Source: Actinoplanes oblitus
GTDB lineage: Bacteria > Actinomycetota > Actinomycetes > Mycobacteriales > Micromonosporaceae
Reading direction: 5' to 3'
NCBI RefSeq assembly: GCF_030252345.1
Contig: NZ_CP126980.1
Location: 457,501 to 521,500 of the forward strand
Length of the DNA: 64,000 bases
The position numbers and the translations under genes were made by a program. This document shows positions 35,030-44,049 of this stretch, piece by piece; within the stretch, counting starts at the first letter, position 1; each line of letters begins with the position of its first letter. The notes beneath the pieces are model-generated. The model was not told the DNA's origin and did no database searches. It was given only the letters and a program-made list of their open reading frames with translations.

Positions 35030-36190
35030 TCAGGGGATGGTGAGCACCGGCGCCGGGTCGCCGCTGCGCCAGCCGGCCGGCAGCACGGCGAGCAGATCCG
35101 CGGCCGCCGCCGTGTGCAGGCTGCCGGCGCGAGCGCCGGGCACGATCTCGCTTCCGGTCACCGGCACTATGCGTACGCCCTCGGCATACAGTCGCGCCGC
35201 GCCGGTCACCGCGACCGCCGGCACCGGCTCGGGCCGGCGCCCCGCCATGGTCCGCAGCAGCGGCTCCAGCAGCGTCAGCGCGGCGACCAGGCCGGCGTAG
35301 GGGTTGCCCGGCAGGCTCACCACCCAGCGGCCACCGGGCAGCTCGGCCAGCCCCTGCGGATGTCCCGGACGGCACGCCACGCCCCGCACGTGCCAGGTCG
35401 CGCCGAGCGACGCCAGCACCCGGTGCAGGTGGTCGGCGGCCCCGGCGGACGACGAGCCGCTCACCACCAGCACGTCGGGGCCGTCCGCGGTCAGCGCCGC
35501 CGCCAGGGCCGCCGGGTCGTCGGGCAGGCGGGTGCTGCCCAGCAGGCGGCCACCGGCCCGGCCGGTGACCGCGCCGACCAGGCCGGTGAAGCTGTCCCGG
35601 ACCTGACCCGGCCCGGGGCGCCCGCTGGTGATCACCTCGTCACCGGTGACGAACAGGGCGACCACGGGCGGCCGATGGGTGTGCAGCTCCTCGACGCCGG
35701 CCTGGACCGCCGCGGCCGCCAGGGTGGCGGTGACCGGCCGTCCCGCGCCGGCCAGCGGGTCCCCGGCGCGCAGCTCCGCACCGGCGTGGCGGATGTGCGT
35801 GCCGGTCACGTCGCCGGTGACCTGGTCGTCGGTGCGGGAGCAGTGCTCGTACGGAAGCACCGCTCGTGTCCCCGGCGGCAGCGCCGCCCCGGTGCCGACC
35901 TCGATCGCGGTCCCGTCGAGCAGCGGAGCACCCGGCTCGCCCGGCCCGGCCAGCCGCCGGCCGGTCACCTTCCACGGGCCCGGACCGGCGACGGCGTAAC
36001 CGTCCATGGCCGCCGTGTCGAAGGCCGGCACCGGGGTCTCGGCGATCACCGGCCGGGCCAGGATCCGGCCGGTCGCGGCGTCCGGCGTGGTCCGCTCGGC
36101 GGGGAGCGGACCGGCCAGGTCACTGGCGGTCGCCCGGGCCAGCGCCCACGGCATGCCGGGGCCGTGCGGGCGCCGTACCGATGTGCTCAT
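35030..36190 (-). CDS. moeA: molybdopterin molybdotransferase
   Basis: 386 residues. Inserts molybdate into adenylylated molybdopterin, the last general step of Mo-cofactor synthesis. MoeA landmarks are present: ETPVPAFDTAAMDGYAV near residue 55-70, PPGTRAVLPYEHC, and VSLPGNPYAGLVAAL in the C-terminal part. ATG 36190 is chosen; a TTG 15 bp upstream is possible. Divergent from the molybdate-uptake operon across 151 bp, which links cofactor building to molybdate supply. Confidence 0.92.
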   Translation of the reverse strand: MSTSVRRPHGPGMPWALARATASDLAGPLPAERTTPDAATGRILARPVIAETPVPAFDTAAMDGYAVAGPGPWKVTGRRLAGPGEPGAPLLDGTAIEVGTGAALPPGTRAVLPYEHCSRTDDQVTGDVTGTHIRHAGAELRAGDPLAGAGRPVTATLAAAAVQAGVEELHTHRPPVVALFVTGDEVITSGRPGPGQVRDSFTGLVGAVTGRAGGRLLGSTRLPDDPAALAAALTADGPDVLVVSGSSSAGAADHLHRVLASLGATWHVRGVACRPGHPQGLAELPGGRWVVSLPGNPYAGLVAALTLLEPLLRTMAGRRPEPVPAVAVTGAARLYAEGVRIVPVTGSEIVPGARAGSLHTAAAADLLAVLPAGWRSGDPAPVLTIP

Positions 36191-36341
36191 GATTGCCTGC
36201 TCCAATCGCCGAACTGCCGATCTTCATTGTGCCGGGTGGCCTCTGAGACGCAGCTGCGAGTCTTTTGGGGGAAGCCAGGCCGATTGTGCCGGTGACGAAC
36301 GCCATCTTGGCTCGCAGGTGCGAAAGATTAGGGTGAGGGGC

Positions 36342-36749
36342 ATGACGGTGTTCCAGATCGGCGAGGCGGCCGAGTTGCTCGGGGTCAGCCCGGACACGGT
36401 GCGCCGCTGGGTCGATGCCGGGCGGCTCGCCGCGTCCCGTGACGAGCACGGGCACCGGGTGATCGACGGGGTGGACCTGGCCGCTTTCGTCAGCGCCCAG
36501 GCCGCCGAGCCGGACGAGCGCGCCGACTCCTCGTCGGCCCGCAACCGGCTGCGCGGCATCGTGACCGCCGTGGTCAAGGACACCGTGATGGCTCAGGTGG
36601 ACATCCAGGCCGGACCGTTCCGGGTGGTGTCGCTGATGAGCCGGGAGGCCGTCGACGAGCTCGATCTGCGGGTCGGCTCGGTGGCGGTGGCAGTGATCAA
36701 ATCGACCACCGTCGTGGTCGAGCGGGCCACCTGGGGGAGGACTTCGTGA
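36342..36749 (+). CDS. molybdate-responsive HTH-TOBE regulator
   Basis: 135 residues. N-terminal MerR/excisionase-type helix-turn-helix (FQIGEAAELLGVSPDTVRRWVDAGRLAASRDEHGHR) joined to a TOBE/mop domain (SARNRLRGIVTAVVKDTVMAQVDIQAGPFRVVSLMSREAVDELDLRVGSVAVAVIKSTTVVVE), the small fold that binds molybdate. It probably senses molybdate and controls its own operon and the divergent moeA. A direct repeat ATTGTGCCGG (36226 and 36283) in the shared leader is a candidate site. The stop overlaps the modA start. Confidence 0.9.
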   Translation: MTVFQIGEAAELLGVSPDTVRRWVDAGRLAASRDEHGHRVIDGVDLAAFVSAQAAEPDERADSSSARNRLRGIVTAVVKDTVMAQVDIQAGPFRVVSLMSREAVDELDLRVGSVAVAVIKSTTVVVERATWGRTS

Positions 36750-37522
36750 GATGCACAGTCGCGGCGGCGGGTCTCGCCGCCGTCCTGGCGTTCGGGGTGG
36801 CCGGCTGCGGTGACGGCGCTTCGGACGCGCCGGCGACCGGATCGAGCCCGGGCGCCGCCACCGGCACCGTCAAGGTCTTCGCCGCCGCCTCGCTCACCGA
36901 GTCGTTCACCACGCTCGGCAAGCAGTTCGAGTCGGCCCATCCGGGCACCACGGTGACGTTCAACTTCGCCGGCAGCTCGGCTCTGGCCACCCAGATCAAC
37001 CAGGGAGCCCCGGCCGACGTGTTCGCCTCCGCCGCGCCGACGAACATGGCAGCGGTCACCAGCGCCGTCTCGCCGACCACCTTCGTGAAGAATCAGCTCG
37101 TGATCGCGACAGCGAAGGGCAACCCCAAGAAGATCATCGGTCTGGCCGGCCTGGCCGAGCCGGGTCTCAAGGTCGCGCTCTGCGCCCCGCAGGTGCCGTG
37201 CGGCGCGGCCGCCGGGACCGCCGTCGAGGCCGCCGGGGTCAAGCTCACCCCGGTCACTCTGGAGCAGGACGTCAAGGCCGCGCTCGCCAAGGTCAAGCTC
37301 GGCGAGGTGGACGCCGCCCTGGTCTACCGCACCGACGCGACGGCATCGTCGGCGGATGTGGACGCGGTCGAGTTCCTCGAGTCGGCCAAGGCGATCAACG
37401 AGTACCCGATCGCGGTGCTCACCGGCGCCGCCAATCCGACCGGCGCCCAGCAGTTCGTCGACTACGTGCTCTCCCCCGCGGGGATCAAGGTGCTGACCGC
37501 TGCGGGGTTCCAGGCACCGTGA
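36746..37522 (+). CDS. modA: molybdate ABC transporter, substrate-binding lipoprotein
   Basis: 258 residues with lipobox FGVAGC and the ModA fold: VFAAASLTESFTTLGKQFE, FNFAGSSALATQINQGAPADVFASA, and VYRTDATASSADVDAVEF. The serine/alanine/tyrosine oxyanion-site pattern is that of molybdate/tungstate binders. GTG at 36746 overlaps the regulator stop (GTGA). It captures molybdate outside the membrane for ModB/ModC. Confidence 0.94.
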   Translation: MRCTVAAAGLAAVLAFGVAGCGDGASDAPATGSSPGAATGTVKVFAAASLTESFTTLGKQFESAHPGTTVTFNFAGSSALATQINQGAPADVFASAAPTNMAAVTSAVSPTTFVKNQLVIATAKGNPKKIIGLAGLAEPGLKVALCAPQVPCGAAAGTAVEAAGVKLTPVTLEQDVKAALAKVKLGEVDAALVYRTDATASSADVDAVEFLESAKAINEYPIAVLTGAANPTGAQQFVDYVLSPAGIKVLTAAGFQAP

Positions 37523-38307
37523 CGAAACAGCGGGTACCGCCGGCGCTGCTGGTGCCGGCGGTCGGCGGGCTGATCTTCCTGATCCTGCCGCTGGCCGGGC
37601 TCCTGTGGCGTACCCCCTGGTCCACCCTGCGCCAGCGGCTCACCGAGCCGGAGGTGGCTCAGGCGCTGAAGTTGTCGCTGCTCACCGCCAGCCTCGCCAC
37701 CCTGCTCTGCCTGCTGCTCGGCGTCCCGCTGGCCTGGCTGCTGGCCCGGGTGACGTTCCCCGGCCGCCGCCTGGTCCGGGCGCTGATCACCGTGCCGCTG
37801 GTGCTGCCCCCGGTGGTCGGCGGCATCGCCCTGCTGCTCGCCCTCGGCCGGCGTGGCCTGCTGGGCGGCTGGCTGGCCGAGACGTTCGGGATCAGCCTGC
37901 CGTTCACCACGGCCGGTGTGGTGGTCGCCGAGGCGTTCGTGGCGTTGCCGTTCCTGGTCATCTCGGTCGAGGGCGCGCTGCGCGGCGCCGACACCCGGTA
38001 CGAGGAGGCCGCCGCCACCCTCGGCGCGAGCCGCTGGGTCACCTTCACCCACGTGACACTGCCGCTGGTGGCGCCCGGGATCGCGGCCGGCGGGGTGCTC
38101 TGCTGGGCCCGCGCGCTCGGCGAGTTCGGCGCCACCATCACCTTCGCCGGGAACTATCCGGGGATCACCCAGACCATGCCGCTCGCCGTCTACCAGAGCA
38201 TGGAGAGCGGCGACCTGGACGGCGCGGTGGTGCTCAGCCTGATCCTGCTGGCCGTCTCGGTCACCATCCTGGCCGCGCTGCGCGATCGCTGGCTGGCCGC
38301 GCCATGA
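37519..38307 (+). CDS. modB: molybdate ABC transporter, permease
   Basis: 262 residues with five to six membrane helices and the binding-protein-dependent signature EEAAATLGASRWVTFTHVTLPLVAPGI. PLVLPPVVGGIALLLALGRRG is typical of ModB. The GTG start overlaps the modA stop, and the next gene overlaps its own stop, so modA-B-C are one translationally coupled unit. Confidence 0.94.
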   Translation: MTKQRVPPALLVPAVGGLIFLILPLAGLLWRTPWSTLRQRLTEPEVAQALKLSLLTASLATLLCLLLGVPLAWLLARVTFPGRRLVRALITVPLVLPPVVGGIALLLALGRRGLLGGWLAETFGISLPFTTAGVVVAEAFVALPFLVISVEGALRGADTRYEEAAATLGASRWVTFTHVTLPLVAPGIAAGGVLCWARALGEFGATITFAGNYPGITQTMPLAVYQSMESGDLDGAVVLSLILLAVSVTILAALRDRWLAAP

Positions 38308-39341
38308 CCCTGGACGCGCGCCTGGTGGTGCGGCGCGGCGACTTCCAGCTGGACATCGCGGTGTCGATCGGGCCGGGCGAGACGGTCGCCCTGCTCGGGC
38401 CGAACGGGGCCGGCAAGACCACGGCGCTGCGGGCCCTCGCCGGGCTGACCCCGCTCTCCGGCGGGCACGTCAGGCTGGACGGGCGGGACCTGTCGGCGAC
38501 CCCGCCGGAGCACCGCCGGGTCGGCGTGGTCTTCCAGGACTACCTGCTCTTCCCGCATCTGAGCGCGCGGGACAACGTGGCGTTCGGGCCGCGCCGGCAG
38601 GGCGTCGACCGGCGGGCGGCGCACGCGATCGCGGACCGCTGGCTGGACCGGGTCGGGCTGGCCGAGTTCGCCAGACGCAAGCCACGCGATCTCTCCGGCG
38701 GGCAGGCGCAGCGGGTGGCGCTGGCCCGGGCGCTCGCCGTCGACCCGGCGCTGCTGCTGCTCGACGAGCCGCTGGCGGCGCTGGACGCGCGGACCCGGCT
38801 GGAGACCCGGGCCGAGCTGCACCGGCATCTGGCCGCGCACCCGGGAGCGACGCTGCTGGTCACCCACGATCCGCTCGACGCCCTGGTGCTGGCCGACCGG
38901 CTGGTGATCATCGAGGGTGGGCGGGTGGTGCAGGAGGGCGACGCGGCCACCATCACCGCCCGGCCGCGGACCGACTATGTGGCGCAGCTGGTCGGGCTCA
39001 ACCTCTTCCGGGGGCACGGCGACGGCCACGCCGTACGGGTGGGCGACGACTTCGTGCTGACCGCGACCGACGTCGTGCACGGTGACGCGTTCGTCGCCTT
39101 CCCCCCGACGGCCGTCGCGTTGCACCCGCGGCAGCCGGACGGCAGCCCGCGCAACACCTGGCCCGCGGTCCTCACCGACATCCAGCGGCACGGCGACAAC
39201 CTGCGCGTCCGCCTGGACGGCCCGATCGCGGTCGCGGCCGACATCACCCCGGCCGCGGCGGCCCACCTCGACCTGCGTCCCGGGCGTGAGCTGTGGGCGG
39301 CGGTCAAAGCGAGCGAGACGAGGGCCTACCCGGCGTCCTGA
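38304..39341 (+). CDS. modC: molybdate ABC transporter, ATPase
   Basis: 345 residues. Walker [11 protein letters not shown]-loop GVVFQDYLLFPHL, signature LSGGQAQR, Walker B LLLLDEPLAALD and LLVTHDP, followed from about residue 225 by a regulatory extension ending in a TOBE-like domain (AVLTDIQRHGDNLRVRLDGPIAVAADITPAAAAHLDLRPG). That C-terminal domain is where ModC senses molybdate to shut uptake off. Last gene of the mod operon. Confidence 0.94.
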   Translation: MTLDARLVVRRGDFQLDIAVSIGPGETVALLGPNGAGKTTALRALAGLTPLSGGHVRLDGRDLSATPPEHRRVGVVFQDYLLFPHLSARDNVAFGPRRQGVDRRAAHAIADRWLDRVGLAEFARRKPRDLSGGQAQRVALARALAVDPALLLLDEPLAALDARTRLETRAELHRHLAAHPGATLLVTHDPLDALVLADRLVIIEGGRVVQEGDAATITARPRTDYVAQLVGLNLFRGHGDGHAVRVGDDFVLTATDVVHGDAFVAFPPTAVALHPRQPDGSPRNTWPAVLTDIQRHGDNLRVRLDGPIAVAADITPAAAAHLDLRPGRELWAAVKASETRAYPAS

Positions 39342-39409
39342 GGCATCCCTTTTGTGCCATGGCACGTGTTAGCTTCCGTTGACCGCGCGCACGAGGGGGA
39401 GTGACCGGG

Positions 39410-41578
39410 ATGTCCATGATCGAGATCCTCGCGTCGGAGGCGGTGCGGGTCATGGCGCCCGGCGTGGCGGGGGCGGCCAGCGGCGGGGCCCGGCGGCTGC
39501 TCGCCCTGCTCACCAACCGGGGTGACCGGTTACCGGCCGACCCGTCGGCGCGGGTGGCGTTCATCCTGCGCCGGGCCCGGGAGGACGAGACGTTCGCGGC
39601 CGAGCTGGCGCAGGAGCTGGTGGCGGTGGACAGCGTCGACGCGGTCGCGGTGATGGCGCCGGCGCTGTTCGCCGACCGGGACGAGATCCGGGCCCGGCTG
39701 GCGGCGCCCGGTGTCCGGCTGATCGGCGGCGCGCACGGGACCGGGAAGACCTCGCTGGCCCTGCAGGTGGTCTACGACCTGCGGGAGAGCATCAACGCCT
39801 GCGCGGTGGTGGATCTGGACGCGTACCGCGATGGCGCGGTGCTGCGGGTGACCGAGGTGCAGCAGGCGGTGCTGCGGCAGCTCGGCGTCCCGCACGTGGA
39901 CGACACCGCCCCGGTCGTCGCGGACCAGTACCGGCGCGCGCTGCGGCACCGGCGGTTCGCGCTGGTGCTCGACAACGTGGCGGGCGCCGCCGAGGCCGAG
40001 GCGCTGGTGCATCCCTGGGAGCACGCGACGGTGCTGGTCACCACCCGAGTGCTGACCCAGGACCTGCGGGTCTGGTACCCGGGCCGCCCGGAGGTGCTCG
40101 GCGGGGTCGACCCGGACGGCGCCGAGCTGATCCTGGCCACCCGGTGCGGGCCGGAGATGCTGGCCGCCGAGCCGGACGCGGTCCGCGAGCTGATCCGGCG
40201 GTGCGACGGGATCCCGTCGATCCTCGGGCAGGCCGGCGCCTGGCTGGCCCGCCGGCAGGGCAAGCCGGGCGCGGTCGCCGAGCTGGTCGGCCGGCTGCGC
40301 GGCGAGGGCGAGGTGGGCACGCTCTTCGACGACTCGGTCCGGCTCAGCGTGGCCGAGCTCGACGCCGCGACCGCCGCCGGCCTGGCGACGCTGGCCGGGC
40401 ACCCGGGGACGGACATCAGCGACGCCGGGGTCGCGGCGCTGCTCGGCCGGCCCGCCGACGATCTGGTGGACCGGCTGCTCGACGCCGCGCTGCTGGTCCG
40501 CGGCCCGCACGGCCGGCTGAGTCTGCTGTGGTCGGTCCGCCGGTACCCGCACGCCGCCGGGGACGATGCCGCCTTCGCGCGGTACCTGCGCTGGTTCCGG
40601 GACCTGGCCGGGGCCGCCGACCTGGCGATGGATCCGGCCGGGGTGACCGATCGCGAGCGGGAGGGCCGGCTGCGTCGCTATCCCGCGCCGCCGGAGTCCG
40701 CCTGGCCGTTCCCGCACCTGCGGCCGGTCGACTGGCTGCAGGGCGAGGCGCACCTGATCCCCGACCTGTTGCGCGAGGCGTACCACCGCGGTCACCACGT
40801 CGAGGTGCTGCAGCTGTGCGGAGCGATGGAGGCGCTGCTCACCCTGCGCGGCCACCACTGGCTCTGCCTCGACGCCATCGGCTGGGGCCTGGCGAGCGCC
40901 GAGGCGCTCGGCGCGACGGCGGCCCTCGCCCGGCTGCGAGCCCTGCGGGGCCGGATCCACCTGCTGCTCGGCCATCTGGACCGGGCCGGTACCGAGCTGG
41001 CGGCGGCCGCAGCGTTGCTGGCCGGACTCGACGATCCGCAGCTGGAGTCGTCGATGCTGGAGTTCCAGGCCCGGCTGGCCGAGGAGACCGCCCGCTCCGG
41101 CCACCCCGGCGACCTCTCGATCGCGGAGTCCCGATTGCGCCGGGCGGTGACCATCGATCAGCGGACCGGCCACCAGCGAGCCCTGGGCCTGCACCTGCGG
41201 ATGCTGGCCAACGTGCTGATCGAGGCCGGTCGGCCCGGGGAGGCGCTCGCCCTGCTGGCGGGCGCCGGGGCGCCGGCCGGTGACCTGCGCAACGCCGCTC
41301 GGCTGCACATGGTCCGGGCGAAGGCGTACCTGGCCCTGGCCGACGGTCCGTCGGCGGACGCCGAACTGCACCGGGCCCGGAGGCTGGTGACCGACAGCGG
41401 CGCGACCCAGTACGAGCTGGAACTCGCCGACCTGCGGGCCCGGGCCGCCCGGTTGAGCGGTGACGTGGAGACGGCACGGAGCTGCTGGTCCTGGATCGCG
41501 TATCAGTACTTCCGGGCCGAGCATCCGCGCCTCGCCGAGTACACCGCCCTGCTCAACAGCCTTCCGCCCGCAGCGTGA
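39410..41578 (+). CDS. STAND-type ATPase with TPR-like C-terminus
   Basis: 722 residues. A short N-terminal helical region (about 1-85: IEILASEAVRVMAPGVAGAASGG...), then an NB-ARC-like nucleotide-binding domain with P-loop GGAHGTGKTS (about 106-115), Walker B RFALVLDN (about 183-190), a sensor arginine in VLVTTR, and a winged-helix-like stretch (LAGHPGTDISDAGVAALLGRPADDLVDRLL). The last 250 residues are helical repeats of TPR type (GHLDRAGTELAAAAALLAGL...). There is no DNA-binding domain of the AfsR/SARP type. Such STAND proteins act as ligand-triggered switches; some are anti-phage sensors. ATG 39410 lies 9 bp after GAGGGGGA. The 3' end overlaps the next gene tail-to-tail by 26 bp. Confidence 0.82.
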   Translation: MSMIEILASEAVRVMAPGVAGAASGGARRLLALLTNRGDRLPADPSARVAFILRRAREDETFAAELAQELVAVDSVDAVAVMAPALFADRDEIRARLAAPGVRLIGGAHGTGKTSLALQVVYDLRESINACAVVDLDAYRDGAVLRVTEVQQAVLRQLGVPHVDDTAPVVADQYRRALRHRRFALVLDNVAGAAEAEALVHPWEHATVLVTTRVLTQDLRVWYPGRPEVLGGVDPDGAELILATRCGPEMLAAEPDAVRELIRRCDGIPSILGQAGAWLARRQGKPGAVAELVGRLRGEGEVGTLFDDSVRLSVAELDAATAAGLATLAGHPGTDISDAGVAALLGRPADDLVDRLLDAALLVRGPHGRLSLLWSVRRYPHAAGDDAAFARYLRWFRDLAGAADLAMDPAGVTDREREGRLRRYPAPPESAWPFPHLRPVDWLQGEAHLIPDLLREAYHRGHHVEVLQLCGAMEALLTLRGHHWLCLDAIGWGLASAEALGATAALARLRALRGRIHLLLGHLDRAGTELAAAAALLAGLDDPQLESSMLEFQARLAEETARSGHPGDLSIAESRLRRAVTIDQRTGHQRALGLHLRMLANVLIEAGRPGEALALLAGAGAPAGDLRNAARLHMVRAKAYLALADGPSADAELHRARRLVTDSGATQYELELADLRARAARLSGDVETARSCWSWIAYQYFRAEHPRLAEYTALLNSLPPAA

Positions 41579-43196
41579 CGATCCGCCGGCCGAGGCGGAG
41601 CCGATGCGTCCCGGCCAGCGGCTCGGCACGCCGCAGGCGCCGGTAGGCCCAGGAGGCGAGCGCCCACGGGTCGACGGCCGGATCGCCGGCCCGGAGCAGC
41701 GCCGCCCGGCCGTCGCGCGTCCACACGCGGCAGCCGTCGTCCCCGGCCGAGGCGATCAGCAGGGCGTGCGGCCAGTGCGGGAACGGATCCTCCTCGGGAA
41801 CGGCGTCCACACCGAGGACCGCCGCGCCGGCCACCTGGGTGGCCGTCGCGTGTTCGAGACGTGCCACGACGTGCCGGTACGGCAGCTCCTCGTGCACCGC
41901 TCCGAGCGCCGGGAACCGGGTGATGGTGACCAGCCCCGCCTCTGCTCCGGCACCGGCCACCCAGGCGCCGGCCGGTGGCGCCTCGACGACCGGCACCGGC
42001 GGCGGCGGGAACTCGGCGGGGAACGGTGGCTCGGGCAGCTCCATCGCGCGGTAGAGCCAGGACCGCAACCTGCTCGCCGTCGCCTCCGGTTCGGTCACCG
42101 CCTCGCCCAGGACCGCCCGGTGTGCGCCGGCGTCGTGGTCCCGGATCGCGGCGTCGACCTGGGCGCGCAGATCGGCGTGCGCCACCAGCCGGGCGCATCG
42201 CTCACCGAGCCGGTCGGCGACCGACCCGGGCACCGTGGTGCCGCTGAGCCGCGGGCCGAGCAGTACCGGGACGTCGGCCAGCGCCGCGTAACCGGCCAGT
42301 GAACCGTGGTCGGCGAGCACGCAGTCGGCGGCGAGCAGCGCCGCCTGCCAGGTGGTGTCCGGGTCGAGGACGCGCAGGCCGGCGCCGGACGCCGGGGCCA
42401 GCCAGGCACGGACCTGCCAGGGGCCGTGCTCGGCCCAGACGCCCGGATGCAGGACCGCGACCACCCGGTACTCGTCCATCGGCAGCTGTGCGACCAGGCG
42501 TTCCGGCAGCTCCGGGCAGGCGCCCAGCAGCGAGTCCGGTCCCCAGGTGGAGGCCAGCACGATCAGCCGGCGGCCGGTCGCGCCGAACGCGGCCCGGTAC
42601 CCGCCGCGCCGGTGCCGGCCGGCCAGCATCCGGCCCCAGGCCGGATCGCCGAGCACCGCGCCCGGCGCGCCGGCCGGTGGGCGCTGCGCCGGGTGCGAGA
42701 GGCCGACGGTGACGGCGCCGGTGGGCGGCAGCCGAGCCGGGTCCAGGCCGGCGACGACCTCGCTGCCCGGGTAGTACTTCTGGAAGGCGAGGCCGTGCGG
42801 CAGCAGCAGGATCGGGCCGTCCAGGTCGGACAGGCCGTCGTTCTCGCTGGCCGAGAGGATCAGGTCGAAGCGGGTCTTGCGGGCCCGCGGCCAAGGGATC
42901 CGGCGCGGGGCCAGATCGTCGAGCAGGGCCGTGGTGCCGGCTTCGAAGATCGCCGGGCGCTCGTCGTCGACGGTGAAGACGATCTGGATCCGGCGGTCGG
43001 CGGCGATCAGCGAGACGACGTCCAGCAGGCGGGTGAGTGCGGTGACGGTGCGCGCCACCACCAGGACCACCCGCTCATGGCCAACGGTCGTCCACGGCCC
43101 GCGGCCCGCGGATCCCGGGGTCCGGGGTCCGGGGTCCGGGGTCCGGGGTCCGGGGTCCGGGGTCCGGGGTCCGGGGTCCGGCAAACGATGCGTCAT
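41553..43196 (-). CDS. glycosyl-/glycerophosphotransferase-like protein with N-terminal 7-bp repeat
   Basis: 547 residues if the ATG at 43196 is used. After a Pro-rich repeat (three units of the type PDPGPRT) come Rossmann-like blocks: VVLVVARTVTALTRLLDVVSLI, ILLLPHGLAFQKYYPGS, LIVLASTWGPDSLLG, VVAVLHPGVWAEHG and CVLADHGSLAGYAALADVPVLL. The HG- and DHGS- motifs and order resemble GT-B enzymes of the CDP-glycerol glycerophosphotransferase type. Relatives are often mislabelled 'translation initiation factor 2'. A GTG near 43073 (VVLVV...) beyond the repeat is a credible alternative start. It follows heme oxygenase on the same strand with a 62-bp gap. Confidence 0.7.
   Translation of the reverse strand: MTHRLPDPGPRTPDPGPRTPDPGPRTPGSAGRGPWTTVGHERVVLVVARTVTALTRLLDVVSLIAADRRIQIVFTVDDERPAIFEAGTTALLDDLAPRRIPWPRARKTRFDLILSASENDGLSDLDGPILLLPHGLAFQKYYPGSEVVAGLDPARLPPTGAVTVGLSHPAQRPPAGAPGAVLGDPAWGRMLAGRHRRGGYRAAFGATGRRLIVLASTWGPDSLLGACPELPERLVAQLPMDEYRVVAVLHPGVWAEHGPWQVRAWLAPASGAGLRVLDPDTTWQAALLAADCVLADHGSLAGYAALADVPVLLGPRLSGTTVPGSVADRLGERCARLVAHADLRAQVDAAIRDHDAGAHRAVLGEAVTEPEATASRLRSWLYRAMELPEPPFPAEFPPPPVPVVEAPPAGAWVAGAGAEAGLVTITRFPALGAVHEELPYRHVVARLEHATATQVAGAAVLGVDAVPEEDPFPHWPHALLIASAGDDGCRVWTRDGRAALLRAGDPAVDPWALASWAYRRLRRAEPLAGTHRLRLGRRIVTLRAEGC
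43117..43179. repeat. nine tandem copies of a 7-bp unit at the 5' end of a gene
   Basis: GGGGTCC is repeated nine times without error (63 bp), starting 17 bp after the putative ATG of the minus-strand transferase-like gene. Because 7 is not a multiple of 3, gain or loss of one unit would shift that reading frame; in the present state the frame stays open. Confidence 0.9.
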
Positions 43197-43258
43197 GCGC
43201 CGAAGTTACGGGCTCTGTCGATTCGTGGCGCATGCCGCCAACCTAGACCTCGAGCCGG

Positions 43259-43912
43259 TCACGCCGCCGAGCCCAGATCCTCGGGGTACGCCGAGCCGAG
43301 CTCCTGGAACATCGCCGCGTTCAGAGCGAAGGCCAGGCGCGCCTCGCCGGCCAGCGCCGCCAGTTCCGGCCCGGTCAGGGCGAGCGCGTCCAGCCGGGCG
43401 CGGTAGGCCGCCTTGTACGCCGCCGGGTCGGCGATCCGGTCGAACCGGTAGAACGCCGTCCCGGCCCGCTCCAGCCCGTAGATCGCCGCCACCCGGCGCC
43501 CGACGAGCCGGCCGCCGGAGAGATCGCCCAGGTAGCGCACGTAGTGGTGGGCGATGAAGTGCACCGGCGAGGTGTGGCAGTACTCGCGCAGCCGGGCCGC
43601 GTAGCGCCGGGTCGCCTCGACCGGCTCGACGGCCGGCTCCCCGGCAGAGCCGCGGAGATGGGCCAGATCGGTCTCCAGGGCGGCGACCCGGGCCAGGGCC
43701 GGGTCGGCGAACCCCGCAGCGACCGGGTTGTCCCGCATGGTGGCGGCGGCCGCCTCCAGCTCCCGATAGACGATCAGGTACTGCGCGGTCAGGGCGGCGA
43801 AGCCGGCCGGGGGCACCGTGCCGCCCAGCAGGCGGGTGAGGAAACCGCGGGTCTCGGCGTCGCGGTGCTCGGCCCTGGTGGCCGCGCGGAGGCGTGCGGC
43901 GAATCCGGTCAT
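43259..43912 (-). CDS. heme oxygenase (biliverdin-producing)
   Basis: 217 residues of the HmuO/HO-1 family, which opens heme to biliverdin, CO and iron. Proximal histidine in LRAATRAEHRDAE (about H16) and the distal-helix motif YLGDLSGGRLVGR that packs over heme are both present; YRFDRIADPAAYKAAYRARLD is the usual C-terminal stretch. Start 43912 is chosen; in-frame ATGs lie 24 and 60 bp upstream. No heme uptake genes are adjacent. Confidence 0.93.
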   Translation of the reverse strand: MTGFAARLRAATRAEHRDAETRGFLTRLLGGTVPPAGFAALTAQYLIVYRELEAAAATMRDNPVAAGFADPALARVAALETDLAHLRGSAGEPAVEPVEATRRYAARLREYCHTSPVHFIAHHYVRYLGDLSGGRLVGRRVAAIYGLERAGTAFYRFDRIADPAAYKAAYRARLDALALTGPELAALAGEARLAFALNAAMFQELGSAYPEDLGSAA

Positions 43913-44049
43913 CGGCCCGCTTCTCCCTCCCGTCATCCCCGGTCCGTGCCACGACCCGGGGAGGCGACCCACATACCACCATGGTCCTCCCTACGATGGG
44001 GTACGAGCCGGCCGGGAGTCGTTGCGGAATTCCCGGCCGGCTCCCTGTC

